Assembly (NCBI RefSeq): GCF_000716335.1
Contig: NZ_KL591006.1
Location: 89,330 to 153,329, forward strand
Length of the DNA stretch: 64,000 nt
Source: Streptomyces sp. NRRL S-118
GTDB lineage: Bacteria; Actinomycetota; Actinomycetes; Streptomycetales; Streptomycetaceae
Reading direction: 5' to 3'
Under the pieces are notes generated by a model. The model saw only the letters and a list, made by a program, of their open reading frames with translations, was not told the origin of the DNA and did no database searches. The translations under genes were made by a program, and so were the position numbers. Below, one piece after another: positions 1 through 7,563 of this stretch. Positions within the stretch are counted from its first letter, which is position 1. Each line of letters begins with the position of its first letter.

Positions 1-2
1 AG

Positions 3-452
3 CTGGACGAGTGGACGCGGCGCAACGGCCGGCGCAAGGTGGTGGACTGGCTGACCAAGGACCAGTCGACGGCGGTACGGGCCACGGTGGACAGCCTGTG
101 CGAGCGCGGCCTCGTCACCGAGGAGCGCCACCGGGCGCTCGGGCTCTTCCCGGTACGCCGCTACCCGGAGGCCGACGGCTCGGTGGAGCGCGATCTGCGC
201 GAGCGCCTCGCGTCGGTGGTCCTGGAGGGCACGGAGCCGGACGACCGCACATCCGGCCTGATCGCCCTGCTGCACGCCGCCAAGCTGCACCGCCTGGCCT
301 TCCCCGAGCTGCCGCGCAAGCAGGTCGTGACGCGCATGGCGGAGATCGGCGAAGGCCAGTGGGCGGGCGACGGCGTCCGTGAGGCGATCCGGAACATGCA
401 GGCCGCTCTGCTGGCGATCACCGCGGCGACGGCCGCCACCGTGGTGATGTGA
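3..452 (+). CDS. GPP34 (GOLPH3/VPS74-like) family protein, 5' truncated by window edge
   Basis: The reading frame is open from base 3, and an internal GTG at 39 only looks like a start, so this is the C-terminal ~149 residues of a longer gene. The segment from about residue 30 (GLVTEERHRALGLFPVRRYP) followed by a predicted four-helix region and a hydrophobic ALLAITAATAATVV tail is typical of bacterial GPP34 proteins, which are common and multicopy in Streptomyces. The family resembles eukaryotic PI4P-binding Golgi proteins, but the bacterial role is unknown. It converges on the DUF397 gene with a 2-nt gap. Family is fairly sure; function is not. Confidence 0.8.
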   Translation: MDEWTRRNGRRKVVDWLTKDQSTAVRATVDSLCERGLVTEERHRALGLFPVRRYPEADGSVERDLRERLASVVLEGTEPDDRTSGLIALLHAAKLHRLAFPELPRKQVVTRMAEIGEGQWAGDGVREAIRNMQAALLAITAATAATVVM

Positions 453-454
453 CC

Positions 455-697
455 TCAGGCGCCCGCCGCCCCCGCGACGAACGCGGCCCAGGCGGCGGGC
501 CCCACCGCGAAGGTGGGCCCGTCGGCGACCTTGGAGTCGCGGACGTGCACGGCGTGCGGGCAGGCGGCGACCTCGACGCACGCGTCGCCCTCGTTGCCGC
601 TGTAGCTGGACTTGTGCCAGCCGTAGGCGACCTCAATGCATTCGCCGCCGGTGTTGCCGCTGTAGCTGCTCTTGAACCAGACCAGGCCGGGGGTCAT
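455..697 (-). CDS. DUF397 domain protein with two tandem motif copies
   Basis: An 80-aa acidic protein in which the DUF397 core appears twice: WFKSSYSGNTGGECIEVA (residues ~7-24) and WHKSSYSGNEGDACVEVA (~27-44), followed by the usual VRDSK and a C-terminal FV segment. DUF397 proteins are small partners of XRE/DUF5753 regulators, and this one starts 4 nt inside the upstream XRE gene (ATGA-type overlap), so the two are co-translated. By analogy with WhiJ/BldB-type pairs it probably binds or modulates its regulator; this is inference. The doubled core is unusual, since one copy is the norm. Confidence 0.9.
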   Translation of the reverse strand: MTPGLVWFKSSYSGNTGGECIEVAYGWHKSSYSGNEGDACVEVAACPHAVHVRDSKVADGPTFAVGPAAWAAFVAGAAGA

Positions 698-1530
698 AGC
701 TTCGCCGCCATCCTCTCGATCAGTTCCACGGACTCCCAGGGCGTGAGCGCCTGGGCCCGCAGCGCGCCGAAGAGGTCAATGAGCTGGTTCACCTCTTCAG
801 GTTTCGAGATCAACGTATCCCCGGCCTGCCCCTCCGTGTACCCCAGATTTCGTCCTTCCCGGGTGCTCAGCAGCTTCAACGACCCCATCAGCCCCGCATG
901 CACCGACCTCTGCGTCGGCATCACCTGCACGGTGAGGTGGTTCATGCTGCTGACCGCTTCCAGGACATGGAGGAACTGCTCTTTGAGTACCGCCTCCCCA
1001 CCGATCGGCCGCTGGAACACCGACTCCTCGACGACGTAACTGACGATCGGCCTGGGCCTGCGGTCCAGCACCTCCTGCCGCTCCAGCCTCGCCTGCACAT
1101 GCCGGTCGATCTCGTCCGGCTCGTACATCGGCACCCGCGTCTCGTACAGCGCCCGCACATAGGCCGGGGTCTGCAACAACCCCGGCACGACCATGCACTC
1201 GTACGCGCTGATGCTCGCCGCGTCCGCTTCCGTGCGCTTCCAGTTCAGGAACTTCGGCGAGTACTTCTCCTCCTCCATCAGCTCCACGCACGACCGCAGC
1301 ACCCCCTGCGCCCCCAGCGCCGCGTCCGCGTCGACGAGGAACGCCGTCGTCGGGATGCGTTCCGCCCGCTCGTACGCGCCGACCAGCGACTCCGACATCA
1401 GGAGCCGGTCCGCCAGGTCCTTCTGCGTCAGGTCCGCCATGGCGCGGAACTTCTTCACCAGCTCGCCCACGTGCCGCCGCGCCGGCGAGGGCTCCCCACT
1501 CGACCCCACAACCGCCACCGTCCTTCCCAC
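694..1530 (-). CDS. XRE-family helix-turn-helix regulator with DUF5753 domain
   Basis: 278 aa from a GTG at 1530. Residues ~18-75 form an XRE helix-turn-helix (LVKKFRAMADLTQKDLADRL, then MSESLVGAYERAERIPT). Residues ~100-275 are a DUF5753 domain with the characteristic YECMVVPGLLQTPAYVRAL and the later VQVMP segment. Such proteins pair with a DUF397 partner in Streptomyces and belong to the WhiJ-like developmental or stress regulators. The divergent gene at 1594 lies 63 bp away, so autoregulation of a shared promoter is plausible. Ligand and operator cannot be read from the sequence. Confidence 0.9.
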   Translation of the reverse strand: MGRTVAVVGSSGEPSPARRHVGELVKKFRAMADLTQKDLADRLLMSESLVGAYERAERIPTTAFLVDADAALGAQGVLRSCVELMEEEKYSPKFLNWKRTEADAASISAYECMVVPGLLQTPAYVRALYETRVPMYEPDEIDRHVQARLERQEVLDRRPRPIVSYVVEESVFQRPIGGEAVLKEQFLHVLEAVSSMNHLTVQVMPTQRSVHAGLMGSLKLLSTREGRNLGYTEGQAGDTLISKPEEVNQLIDLFGALRAQALTPWESVELIERMAAKL

Positions 1531-1593
1531 ACCGCCCCGAAGTGGATCGTGTCCCCCTGGTCACGCTAAGCGACGGCCACGATCCTCGTAGCC

Positions 1594-2004
1594 ATGACGA
1601 GCAACAAACTCCCCGATTGGGTCCCGGACTCAGGGCTGCAACTCCACCTGGCGGGCGTCCACTTCGACGCCATCCGGGTGCGCGGTGTCCGCGGTGAGGC
1701 CGTGCTGCACCACCTGGCCGAAGCGACCGGCGGGCGGCCCGGCCCGGTCGTGCGGGAGATCGCGGGCGGGCGGTGGACGTACTTCCTCGTCCCGCCGGGC
1801 AGCAGCAAGGAGCACACCTGGCCGCCCGGGGCCACGTGCTTCGGGCCGTCCGTGCGGGACCAGTACGTGGGGATCCCGGCGCCGGACGGCAACACGTACC
1901 CGCTGTCGTGGCGCTGCGGAGCGCCCGTCGAGGGCGAGTTCGTGGACGTGGAGCTGCTGCACGAGGTGGTGGCGGCGCAGCTGTACGTGGCGCCCGAGGC
2001 GTGA
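1594..2004 (+). CDS. Hypothetical protein resembling half of a prim-pol-like domain
   Basis: 136 aa starting at ATG 1594; there is no obvious Shine-Dalgarno sequence and a possible -10 (GATCCT) lies 7 nt upstream, so it may be leaderless. Residues ~24-70 (HFDAIRV..., a GPV turn, then YFLVPPGS) follow the same order as the FDAL...GPV...FFVLPGG stretch of the prim-pol-like gene at 32029. I therefore read it as a stand-alone C-terminal half of the bifunctional primase/polymerase-like fold, without visible catalytic acids. It is divergent from the XRE/DUF397 pair, an arrangement often seen in Streptomyces. Function unknown. Confidence 0.7.
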   Translation: MTSNKLPDWVPDSGLQLHLAGVHFDAIRVRGVRGEAVLHHLAEATGGRPGPVVREIAGGRWTYFLVPPGSSKEHTWPPGATCFGPSVRDQYVGIPAPDGNTYPLSWRCGAPVEGEFVDVELLHEVVAAQLYVAPEA

Positions 2005-2010
2005 GGGGCG

Positions 2011-2781
2011 TCAGATCGCGGGCTTGCGCGCCTCGACGAGGAAGCGGGTGGAGTGCGCGACGAAGGGGCCCTCGGCCTCGATGCGCTCGTGCAGCTCGCG
2101 CAGCTTGTCGCGGTACGCGTCGACGGTGAAGCCGGGCACCATCCAGATGACCTTGCGCAGGAAGTAGACGACCGCGCCGACGTCGTGGAACTCGGTGCGC
2201 AGCCGCTCGAAGCGCAGGTCGGCGATCTCCAGACCGGCGGCGCGGGCGTCCGCGCTCTCGTCGTCGGGGTGGCGGGCCCGGCGGATCTCCTCGGGCTGGG
2301 GGCCGAGGAAGAACTCCACGAGCTCGAAGACGCTGGAGTGCCCCACGTGCTGGGCGAGGTACGTGCCGCCGGGCCGGAGGACCCGGGCGATCTCCGTCCA
2401 CCACACGGTGGCCGGGTGGCGGCTGGTGACGAGGTCGAAGGCCGCGTCGGCGAAGGGCAGCGGCGGCTCGTCCGGGTCGGCGACGACGACCACCCCGCGC
2501 GGGTGGAGCAGCCGGGTCGCCTTGGTGACGTTCGGCGGCCAGGACTCGGTGGCGGCCATGGTGGGCGGGAGCTTCTCAGCTCCCGCGAGGACCTCGCCGC
2601 CGCCGGTCTGGATGTCCAGCGCGGCGGACACGGCCGGGTCGGCGAGCCGTGCGCCCATCAGCCTCTGGTAGCCCCAGGAGGGGCGCTGCTCGGTGGCGCG
2701 GCCGTCGAGCCAGGAGAAGTCCCAGCCCTCCACGGACACGGCGTCGGCCTCGGCCACCAGGTCGTCGAAGGTGCGTGACAT
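2011..2781 (-). CDS. Class I SAM-dependent methyltransferase
   Basis: 256 aa from ATG 2781 (MSRTFDDLVAEAD); the frame stays open further upstream but that stretch is low-complexity and would overlap the divergent gene at 2870. The SAM-binding motif I is ALDIQTGGGEVL (residues 54-65). A motif II/III-like PFADAAFDLVTSRH follows at ~105-120, and the post-I segment IARVLRPGGTYLAQHVG is typical of the UbiE/Ubiquinone-type Methyltransf_11 family. The substrate is not evident. It is monocistronic, ending 7 nt after the convergent gene at 1594-2004. Confidence 0.88.
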   Translation of the reverse strand: MSRTFDDLVAEADAVSVEGWDFSWLDGRATEQRPSWGYQRLMGARLADPAVSAALDIQTGGGEVLAGAEKLPPTMAATESWPPNVTKATRLLHPRGVVVVADPDEPPLPFADAAFDLVTSRHPATVWWTEIARVLRPGGTYLAQHVGHSSVFELVEFFLGPQPEEIRRARHPDDESADARAAGLEIADLRFERLRTEFHDVGAVVYFLRKVIWMVPGFTVDAYRDKLRELHERIEAEGPFVAHSTRFLVEARKPAI

Positions 2782-2857
2782 GGGCCCATTGTCGCGCTCC
2801 GCGCGGGAGGGCCGGAGGTGCGGGACCCACGGTGGTCCGGCTGTCGGACCCTCGCCG

Positions 2858-2863
2858 TACGCT
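2858..2863 (+). promoter_or_regulatory. Predicted -10 element (TACGCT) for leaderless gene at 2870
   Basis: TACGCT ends 6 nt before the ATG at 2870 and no purine-rich Shine-Dalgarno sequence is present, so transcription probably starts at or next to the start codon. This is inference from spacing only. Confidence 0.45.
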
Positions 2864-2869
2864 TCAGTC

Positions 2870-3175
2870 ATGTCCGTCAACATCGCGTTCAGCTTCACCG
2901 TCACCGACCTCCAGGACGAGCAGCAGGCCCGGGAGGTCGTGCGCTCCCTCGACGAGGTCATGCGGGACGAGAGGATCCAGGATCAGGTGAACCTCGGCGT
3001 CGCATGGGACGGCGGGGTGGCGTTCGTCTCCGGCGAGACCGACTTCCCGCTGAGCATCACCCGCTTCCACCTCTGGCAGCCCGAGTTCGAGAGCTCCATG
3101 AAGTTCGCGGTGGACGAGGTCGCGCCCGCGGCGAAGCTCACCCTCGACTGGGGGTACCCGGACCTGGAGCGCTGA
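2870..3175 (+). CDS. Small conserved hypothetical protein
   Basis: 101 aa from ATG 2870 (MSVNIAFSFTVTDLQDEQQAREVV). The frame extends upstream, but that extension is antisense to the methyltransferase start, and the -10-like TACGCT sits at the right distance for a leaderless start here. The predicted fold alternates strand and helix with no cysteines, no membrane segment and no catalytic motif I recognise. Its 3' end overlaps the convergent DUF35 gene by 38 nt. I do not recognise a function. Confidence 0.75.
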   Translation: MSVNIAFSFTVTDLQDEQQAREVVRSLDEVMRDERIQDQVNLGVAWDGGVAFVSGETDFPLSITRFHLWQPEFESSMKFAVDEVAPAAKLTLDWGYPDLER

Positions 3176-3596
3176 CCGCGGTTCCGGGAGCTGCGGCGCC
3201 CGCCGGGCGGAACACGGGCACCGCGAGGCCGCCCTCCCCCTCCGTACGGAAGGCGACCACCAGCTCCATGCCGATCCGGAGGGCGTCCCCGGCGCAGTCC
3301 ACGATTTCGGTCATCATGCGCGGACCCTCGGCGAGGTCGACCACGGCCGCGGTGTAGGGCGTACGGCCGGAGAACGGCGCGAGGTCGTTGCGGTGGACGA
3401 CGGACCAGGTGTAGAGCGTGGCGCGGCCGCTCGCCGGCTCCCAGGTGACGTCCTCGCTCCAGCAGCGCGGGCAGAACTCGCGCGGGTAGTGGTGCGCGCG
3501 GCCGCAGGCGCCGCACCGTCTGATCAGGAGCAGGCCCCCGGCGGCGGCCTCCCAGTAGGGGCGGGTGAAGGCGTCGGCGTCCGGTGCGGCGGTCAC
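3138..3596 (-). CDS. DUF35-type Zn-ribbon/OB-fold protein
   Basis: 152 aa from GTG 3596 (VTAAPDADAFTRPYW). A rubredoxin-like zinc ribbon uses C28, C31, C42 and C45, followed by an OB-fold (ATLYTWSVVHR..., YTAAVVDLAEGPRMMTEI). In this family the protein is the essential partner of a lipid-transfer-type thiolase (as with steroid or polyketide acyl-CoA enzymes), binding acyl-CoA. No thiolase is present in the window. The GTG overlaps the stop of a 34-codon ORF (3593-3697), suggesting translational coupling, and an operator lies at 3719-3733. A longer in-frame start at GTG 3713 is possible. The end overlaps the convergent gene by 38 nt. Confidence 0.85.
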   Translation of the reverse strand: MTAAPDADAFTRPYWEAAAGGLLLIRRCGACGRAHHYPREFCPRCWSEDVTWEPASGRATLYTWSVVHRNDLAPFSGRTPYTAAVVDLAEGPRMMTEIVDCAGDALRIGMELVVAFRTEGEGGLAVPVFRPAGAAAPGTAVSAPGPGTPSRG

Positions 3597-3697
3597 GCCC
3601 CGCACCGTCCGGTCGCGGCGGCGCGGGACCGGGTCCGCCGGCCCGCCGGCCACCACGTCACCGCGCCACCGATCCGTACGCTCCGCATCCTCCGCAT
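3593..3697 (-). CDS. 34-codon ORF coupled to the DUF35 gene (possible thiolase remnant)
   Basis: ATG 3697 is preceded by AAGGGGG at good Shine-Dalgarno spacing and the ORF ends in GTGA, overlapping the DUF35 start. The peptide begins MRRMRSVRIGG and ends GRCGA. In related loci the gene in this position is a thiolase that overlaps the DUF35 gene, so I infer, weakly, either a leader peptide or the scar of a large internal deletion of a thiolase. It could also be chance; a competing in-frame DUF35 start at GTG 3713 reads through the same bases in another frame. Confidence 0.3.
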   Translation of the reverse strand: MRRMRSVRIGGAVTWWPAGRRTRSRAAATGRCGA

Positions 3698-3718
3698 GCC
3701 GGACCCCCTTCACGATTT

Positions 3719-3733
3719 CTGACGATACGTCAG
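3719..3733. promoter_or_regulatory. CTGAC-N5-GTCAG operator, copy 1
   Basis: CTGACGATACGTCAG is a perfect inverted repeat (6-bp arms, 3-nt centre) directly upstream of the DUF35 transcription unit. It is one of a family of near-identical 15-mers found only in front of the catabolic genes of this locus. Confidence 0.7.
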
Positions 3734-3784
3734 TTCAGCGTGCCGGGGGTCCGGGCGCAAGGGCCCGGGAGCGGGCCGCCGCGG

Positions 3785-5143
3785 TCAGGCCCGCGGGTTC
3801 AGGACGAGCGCGGCCGTGTTGTTGCCGGTGTTCGGGTCGAACGACAGCGTCCCGTCGCCGTACGACGGCATCAGCCGGACCGCACCGGTGGCGCGGGGTA
3901 CGACGGTGTCGATCCGCAACTGGAAGCGGAACGTCGCGGTCTGCTTCTCCGCCACCCACATCGGCAGGTTGCACACGTAGCGCGGGGCGCCGGTCGTGCC
4001 GTCGTACCACTCGCCCTGCAGGGTGCGGGCCTCGCAGTCCGCGGGAACGCCCGTGACGGTCGCCCCTTCGGGCACGACGAGGTCGACCCGGGCGACGGGG
4101 TCACCGGCGCCGAGGTTCGCCACCCAGGCCGGGCCGCGGTTGCGGAAGGTCAGGTCCGCGGTGACGGTCCGGCCCGCCGCGCCGCTCACCCGGGCGCCGC
4201 GGATCGCGAAGTCTGCCGTGTTGGCCGCCTTGATCTCGACGAGCGCGCCGTTGTCCTCCGGCGTCAGGTCCTCGGCGCCGCCGCCGGGCGCGACGGCCAT
4301 GTCCACGCGCTCGTAGAGGGCGTGCCGCGCCACCACGGCGTTCAGCGGCTGCGGCAGCGCGAAGGTGCCGCCGGGCTCCACCACGGTGTCGAAGGCGCAC
4401 TCCAGCTTGGTCACGGGCCGGACCGGACCGTCCCCGCCGGCCGGGCCGCCGGTGCACTGCGGGGCGACGGCGCCCACGTCGAGGCCGCGGGTCACGTACA
4501 GGGTGACGTGGACGCCGCGCGCCGGCTCGTTGCCGCGGTTGACGACGGAGAACGGCACCGGGACGGTGCTCCCCGGCCGCACCCCCTCCACACGGGCGGG
4601 CTGGTCGAGGACGAGGTCGGGTCCGGAGCCGACCGTGATCGTGGTCTCGTACCCCTCGGCGGCCGTCAGCTCGCCGCCCGGCATCGTCGTGGCGGCCTTC
4701 GCGGTGTAGGTGATGCGGCCGGTGGCGCCGACGTCCACGCCGGCCGCGGCCCGGACCTGGAGCGGCACCTGCGTGGTGTAGCTCGACGGCACCCGCGGGA
4801 CGGTGCACACCGCGGTGGTGCCGGCCGGTGCGCAGTTCTCGGGCCAGGTCACCTCGGCCACGCCGGCCAGCCCGGAGACGTCGACGGTGAGCCGGCCGTC
4901 GGTCACGGTGAAGTTGTCGTTGTCGTGGTACAGACCCAGCGCGAGGATGCTCGCCGGAGGCTGCGGGCCGCCGTCCGCCGCCTTCGGCAGGGTGTGGCGG
5001 AACGGGGCCTGGATCCACAGCTGGTCGCTGTCGGCGGCGGCCGGGGTGGCCGCGGCGACCGTGACCAGCCCCGCCGCGGCCACGCACGCGGCGCCGAAGC
5101 GCACGGCGCCGCGGCCCCGGCGGCTGACGGAAGGCGTTCTCAT
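3785..5143 (-). CDS. Exported protein with CARDB/DUF11-like beta-sandwich repeats
   Basis: 452 aa from ATG 5143, preceded by GGGGGAG. Residues 1-34 are a Sec signal peptide (RRGRGAVRF, hydrophobic core, cleavage near PAAADS). The mature part contains repeated extracellular beta-sandwich units of the CARDB/DUF11 type, recognised by recurring VPV-FSVVNRGNEPA and ADLTFRNRGPAWVANL phrases. No sortase signal or C-terminal membrane helix is seen, so it is probably secreted or loosely wall-attached. It shares the 5144-5340 intergenic region, with two CTGAC-N5-GTCAG operators, with the divergent acyl-CoA synthetase. A structural or binding role is likely; the ligand is unknown. Confidence 0.8.
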   Translation of the reverse strand: MRTPSVSRRGRGAVRFGAACVAAAGLVTVAAATPAAADSDQLWIQAPFRHTLPKAADGGPQPPASILALGLYHDNDNFTVTDGRLTVDVSGLAGVAEVTWPENCAPAGTTAVCTVPRVPSSYTTQVPLQVRAAAGVDVGATGRITYTAKAATTMPGGELTAAEGYETTITVGSGPDLVLDQPARVEGVRPGSTVPVPFSVVNRGNEPARGVHVTLYVTRGLDVGAVAPQCTGGPAGGDGPVRPVTKLECAFDTVVEPGGTFALPQPLNAVVARHALYERVDMAVAPGGGAEDLTPEDNGALVEIKAANTADFAIRGARVSGAAGRTVTADLTFRNRGPAWVANLGAGDPVARVDLVVPEGATVTGVPADCEARTLQGEWYDGTTGAPRYVCNLPMWVAEKQTATFRFQLRIDTVVPRATGAVRLMPSYGDGTLSFDPNTGNNTAALVLNPRA

Positions 5144-5268
5144 GGGTCTCCCCCTCGTGGTGTGCGCGGGATCCAACGGCCGGAGCGGCCCTCCGGACCG
5201 GTTTCCCGGGTCGACGAGATCGACCTCCGAGGGCCGGTGAAAGTTGCACGGCCGCCGCACACCTGTTC

Positions 5269-5283
5269 CTGACATACCGTCAG
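5269..5283. promoter_or_regulatory. CTGAC-N5-GTCAG operator, copy 2
   Basis: CTGACATACCGTCAG, perfect 5-bp arms, lies between the exported-protein gene and the acyl-CoA synthetase gene. Its centre is 24 bp from that of copy 3. Confidence 0.7.
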
Positions 5284-5292
5284 TTTGCTAAC

Positions 5293-5307
5293 CTGACAGA
5301 GCGTCAG
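5293..5307. promoter_or_regulatory. CTGAC-N5-GTCAG operator, copy 3
   Basis: CTGACAGAGCGTCAG, perfect 5-bp arms, 33 bp upstream of the acyl-CoA synthetase ATG. Two operators here could allow cooperative binding or separate control of the two divergent promoters. Confidence 0.7.
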
Positions 5308-5340
5308 CCATGTTCTCCGACGAGCAGGAGCGGCGGAACG

Positions 5341-7563
5341 ATGCTTGGATCGACCCACGGCACCCTCACCACCGACCTCCGTGCCCGCGTGGTGGCCTGC
5401 GGACAGGCCCCCGGGGCGGCCGTCCACGGCACCGCCGCGCGCGAAGGAGACCTGGACGTCAGCGGCCGCCCCCTCCACGCACCCGTTCCCGACCTGGACC
5501 GGCTGTTCCGGCCGGAGTCCGTGGCGGTCGTCGGCGCCTCGGACGCGGAGGGACGGCCCACCACCGGCATCACCCGGCAGCTGCTCGGCTGGGCCGGGCG
5601 GGCCGGCGCCCGGCTGTACCCGGTCCACCCCGGCCGCCCGTCGGTCTTCGGCCTCGACTGCGTGCCGTCGGTCGCCCGGCTGCCCGAACCCGTCGACCTC
5701 GCCGTGCTGCTGGTCGCCGACCCCCTGCCGGTGATCGAGGAACTCGGCGCCGCGAAGGCGAGGTTCGCCGTCGTCTTCGCCTCCGGGTACGCCGAGACCG
5801 GCGCGGCGGGCGCCGCCGCACAGGCCCGGCTCGCCGCCGCCGCCGAGCGGTCCGGGCTGCGGCTGCTGGGGCCGAACACCAACCTCAACGCCTTCGAGGA
5901 GTTCCGCGAGGACCTCCCCGGTCCCGCGATCGCGCTGATCACCCAGTCCGGCCACCAGGGCCGGCCGCTCCACGCCCTCCAGCAGCTCGGCATCCGCGTC
6001 TCCCACTGGGCGCCCACCGGGAACGAGGCCGACCTGGAGACCGCCGACTTCCTGTCGTACTTCGCCGAGCGGCCCGAGGTCGGGGCCGTCGCCTGCTACC
6101 TGGAAGGGCTGAAGGACGGCCGCACCTTCCTGCTGGCCGCGGACCGCGCGGCGCGGCGCGGGGTGCCGGTCGTCGCCGTGAAGGTCGGGCGCACCGGCAC
6201 CGGCGCGCGGACCGCCGCGTCCCACACCGGCAAGCTCACCGGCGCCGACCAGGTGGTGGACGCGGCCATGCGCCAGTTCGGCGTGGTCCGGGTGGACGCG
6301 CTGGACGAACTCCAGGACACCGCCGCCCTCCTGGCGCGGGCGCGCCGGCCGGCCGCCGACGGCGTGGTGGTCTACTCGATCTCGGGCGGCACCGGCGCGC
6401 ACGTGGCCGACCTGGCGACGGCCGCCGGGCTGACGCTGCCGGCGCTCTCCCGGGCCCGGCAGGACGAGCTGCACCGGTGGATACCGGACGACCTGAGCGT
6501 CGCGAACCCCGTCGACAGCGGCGGCCACCCGGTCGGCGACCGGCGCGGCCGGCTGATCATCGACGCGATCCTGGCCGACCCGGACGTCGGCGTGCTGATC
6601 TGCCCCATCACCGGCCCCTTCCCGCCGATGAGCGACCGGCTGGCGCAGGACCTGGTGGACGCCGCGGAGACCACCGACAAGCTGGTGTGCGTGGTGTGGG
6701 GCTCGCCGGTCGGCACCGAGCCCGCCTACCGCGAGACGCTGCTCGGCTCCTCGCGCGTGGCGACCTTCCGTACGGTCGGCAACTGCGTCACCGCCGTCAA
6801 GGCGTACCTGGACCACCACCGGTTCACCCGGGCGTACCGCTCGCCCTTCGACGAGGCGCCGCGCACACCGTCCCCCTCGTACCGCAAGGCGCAGGCCCTG
6901 GTGCGCCCGGGCCACCGCCTGAGCGAGCACGCGGCGAAGCAGCTCCTGCGCGCGTACGGCATCCGCGTACCGCGCGAGCAGCTGGTGACCAGCGCGGCGG
7001 CGGCGGTCCGGGCGGCCGGACAGGTCGGCTACCCGGTCGTGATGAAGGCGTCCGCCCCGCAGCTCGCCCACAAGACGGAACTGGGCCTGGTCAAGATCGG
7101 GCTGACCTCCGCGAGCCAGGTCCGCGACGCGTACCGCGAGCTCATCGACATCGCCCGCTACGAGGACGTCGCGCTGGACGGCGTGCTGGTGTGCCAGATG
7201 GTCGAACGGGGCGTCGAGATGGTGGTGGGCATGACGCACGACCCGCTCTTCGGCCCGACGGTGACGGTCGGCCTGGGCGGCGTGCTGGTGGAGGTGCTGC
7301 GGGACACCGCCGTGCGCGTACCGCCCTTCGGCGAGGACCAGGCGCGGGCGATGCTCGGCGAACTGCGCGGGCGCACCCTCCTCGACGGCGTCCGCGGGGC
7401 GCCGCCCCGGGACGTGGACGCGCTGGTGGAGGTGGTGCTGCGGGTGCAGCGGATGGCGCTGGAGCTGGGCGACGACCTGGCGGAGCTGGACATCAACCCG
7501 CTGATGGTGCTGGAGCGCGGCCAGGGCGCGGTGGCGCTGGACGCGCTGGCGGTGTGCCGGTGA
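5341..7563 (+). CDS. ADP-forming acyl-CoA synthetase (acetate--CoA ligase family)
   Basis: 740 aa from ATG 5341, with AGGAG about 10 nt upstream. Order of domains: CoA-binding Rossmann domain (~50-185, VAVVGASD), succinyl-CoA-ligase-like domains (~190-480) with the phosphohistidine motif ASHTG (H295), and a C-terminal ATP-grasp domain (~520-735, GYPVVMKASAP and LDINPLMV). This is the fused single-chain NDP-forming architecture, which converts an acid, ATP and CoA to acyl-CoA, ADP and Pi through a phosphohistidine. In a catabolic cluster the substrate is probably not acetate. The next gene overlaps its stop (GTGA), indicating an operon. Confidence 0.9.
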   Translation: MLGSTHGTLTTDLRARVVACGQAPGAAVHGTAAREGDLDVSGRPLHAPVPDLDRLFRPESVAVVGASDAEGRPTTGITRQLLGWAGRAGARLYPVHPGRPSVFGLDCVPSVARLPEPVDLAVLLVADPLPVIEELGAAKARFAVVFASGYAETGAAGAAAQARLAAAAERSGLRLLGPNTNLNAFEEFREDLPGPAIALITQSGHQGRPLHALQQLGIRVSHWAPTGNEADLETADFLSYFAERPEVGAVACYLEGLKDGRTFLLAADRAARRGVPVVAVKVGRTGTGARTAASHTGKLTGADQVVDAAMRQFGVVRVDALDELQDTAALLARARRPAADGVVVYSISGGTGAHVADLATAAGLTLPALSRARQDELHRWIPDDLSVANPVDSGGHPVGDRRGRLIIDAILADPDVGVLICPITGPFPPMSDRLAQDLVDAAETTDKLVCVVWGSPVGTEPAYRETLLGSSRVATFRTVGNCVTAVKAYLDHHRFTRAYRSPFDEAPRTPSPSYRKAQALVRPGHRLSEHAAKQLLRAYGIRVPREQLVTSAAAAVRAAGQVGYPVVMKASAPQLAHKTELGLVKIGLTSASQVRDAYRELIDIARYEDVALDGVLVCQMVERGVEMVVGMTHDPLFGPTVTVGLGGVLVEVLRDTAVRVPPFGEDQARAMLGELRGRTLLDGVRGAPPRDVDALVEVVLRVQRMALELGDDLAELDINPLMVLERGQGAVALDALAVCR

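Noticed and set aside
797..2404. 535-codon minus-strand frame
   Set aside because: Arg/Pro-rich shadow of the XRE and methyltransferase genes; no start signal or family motif.
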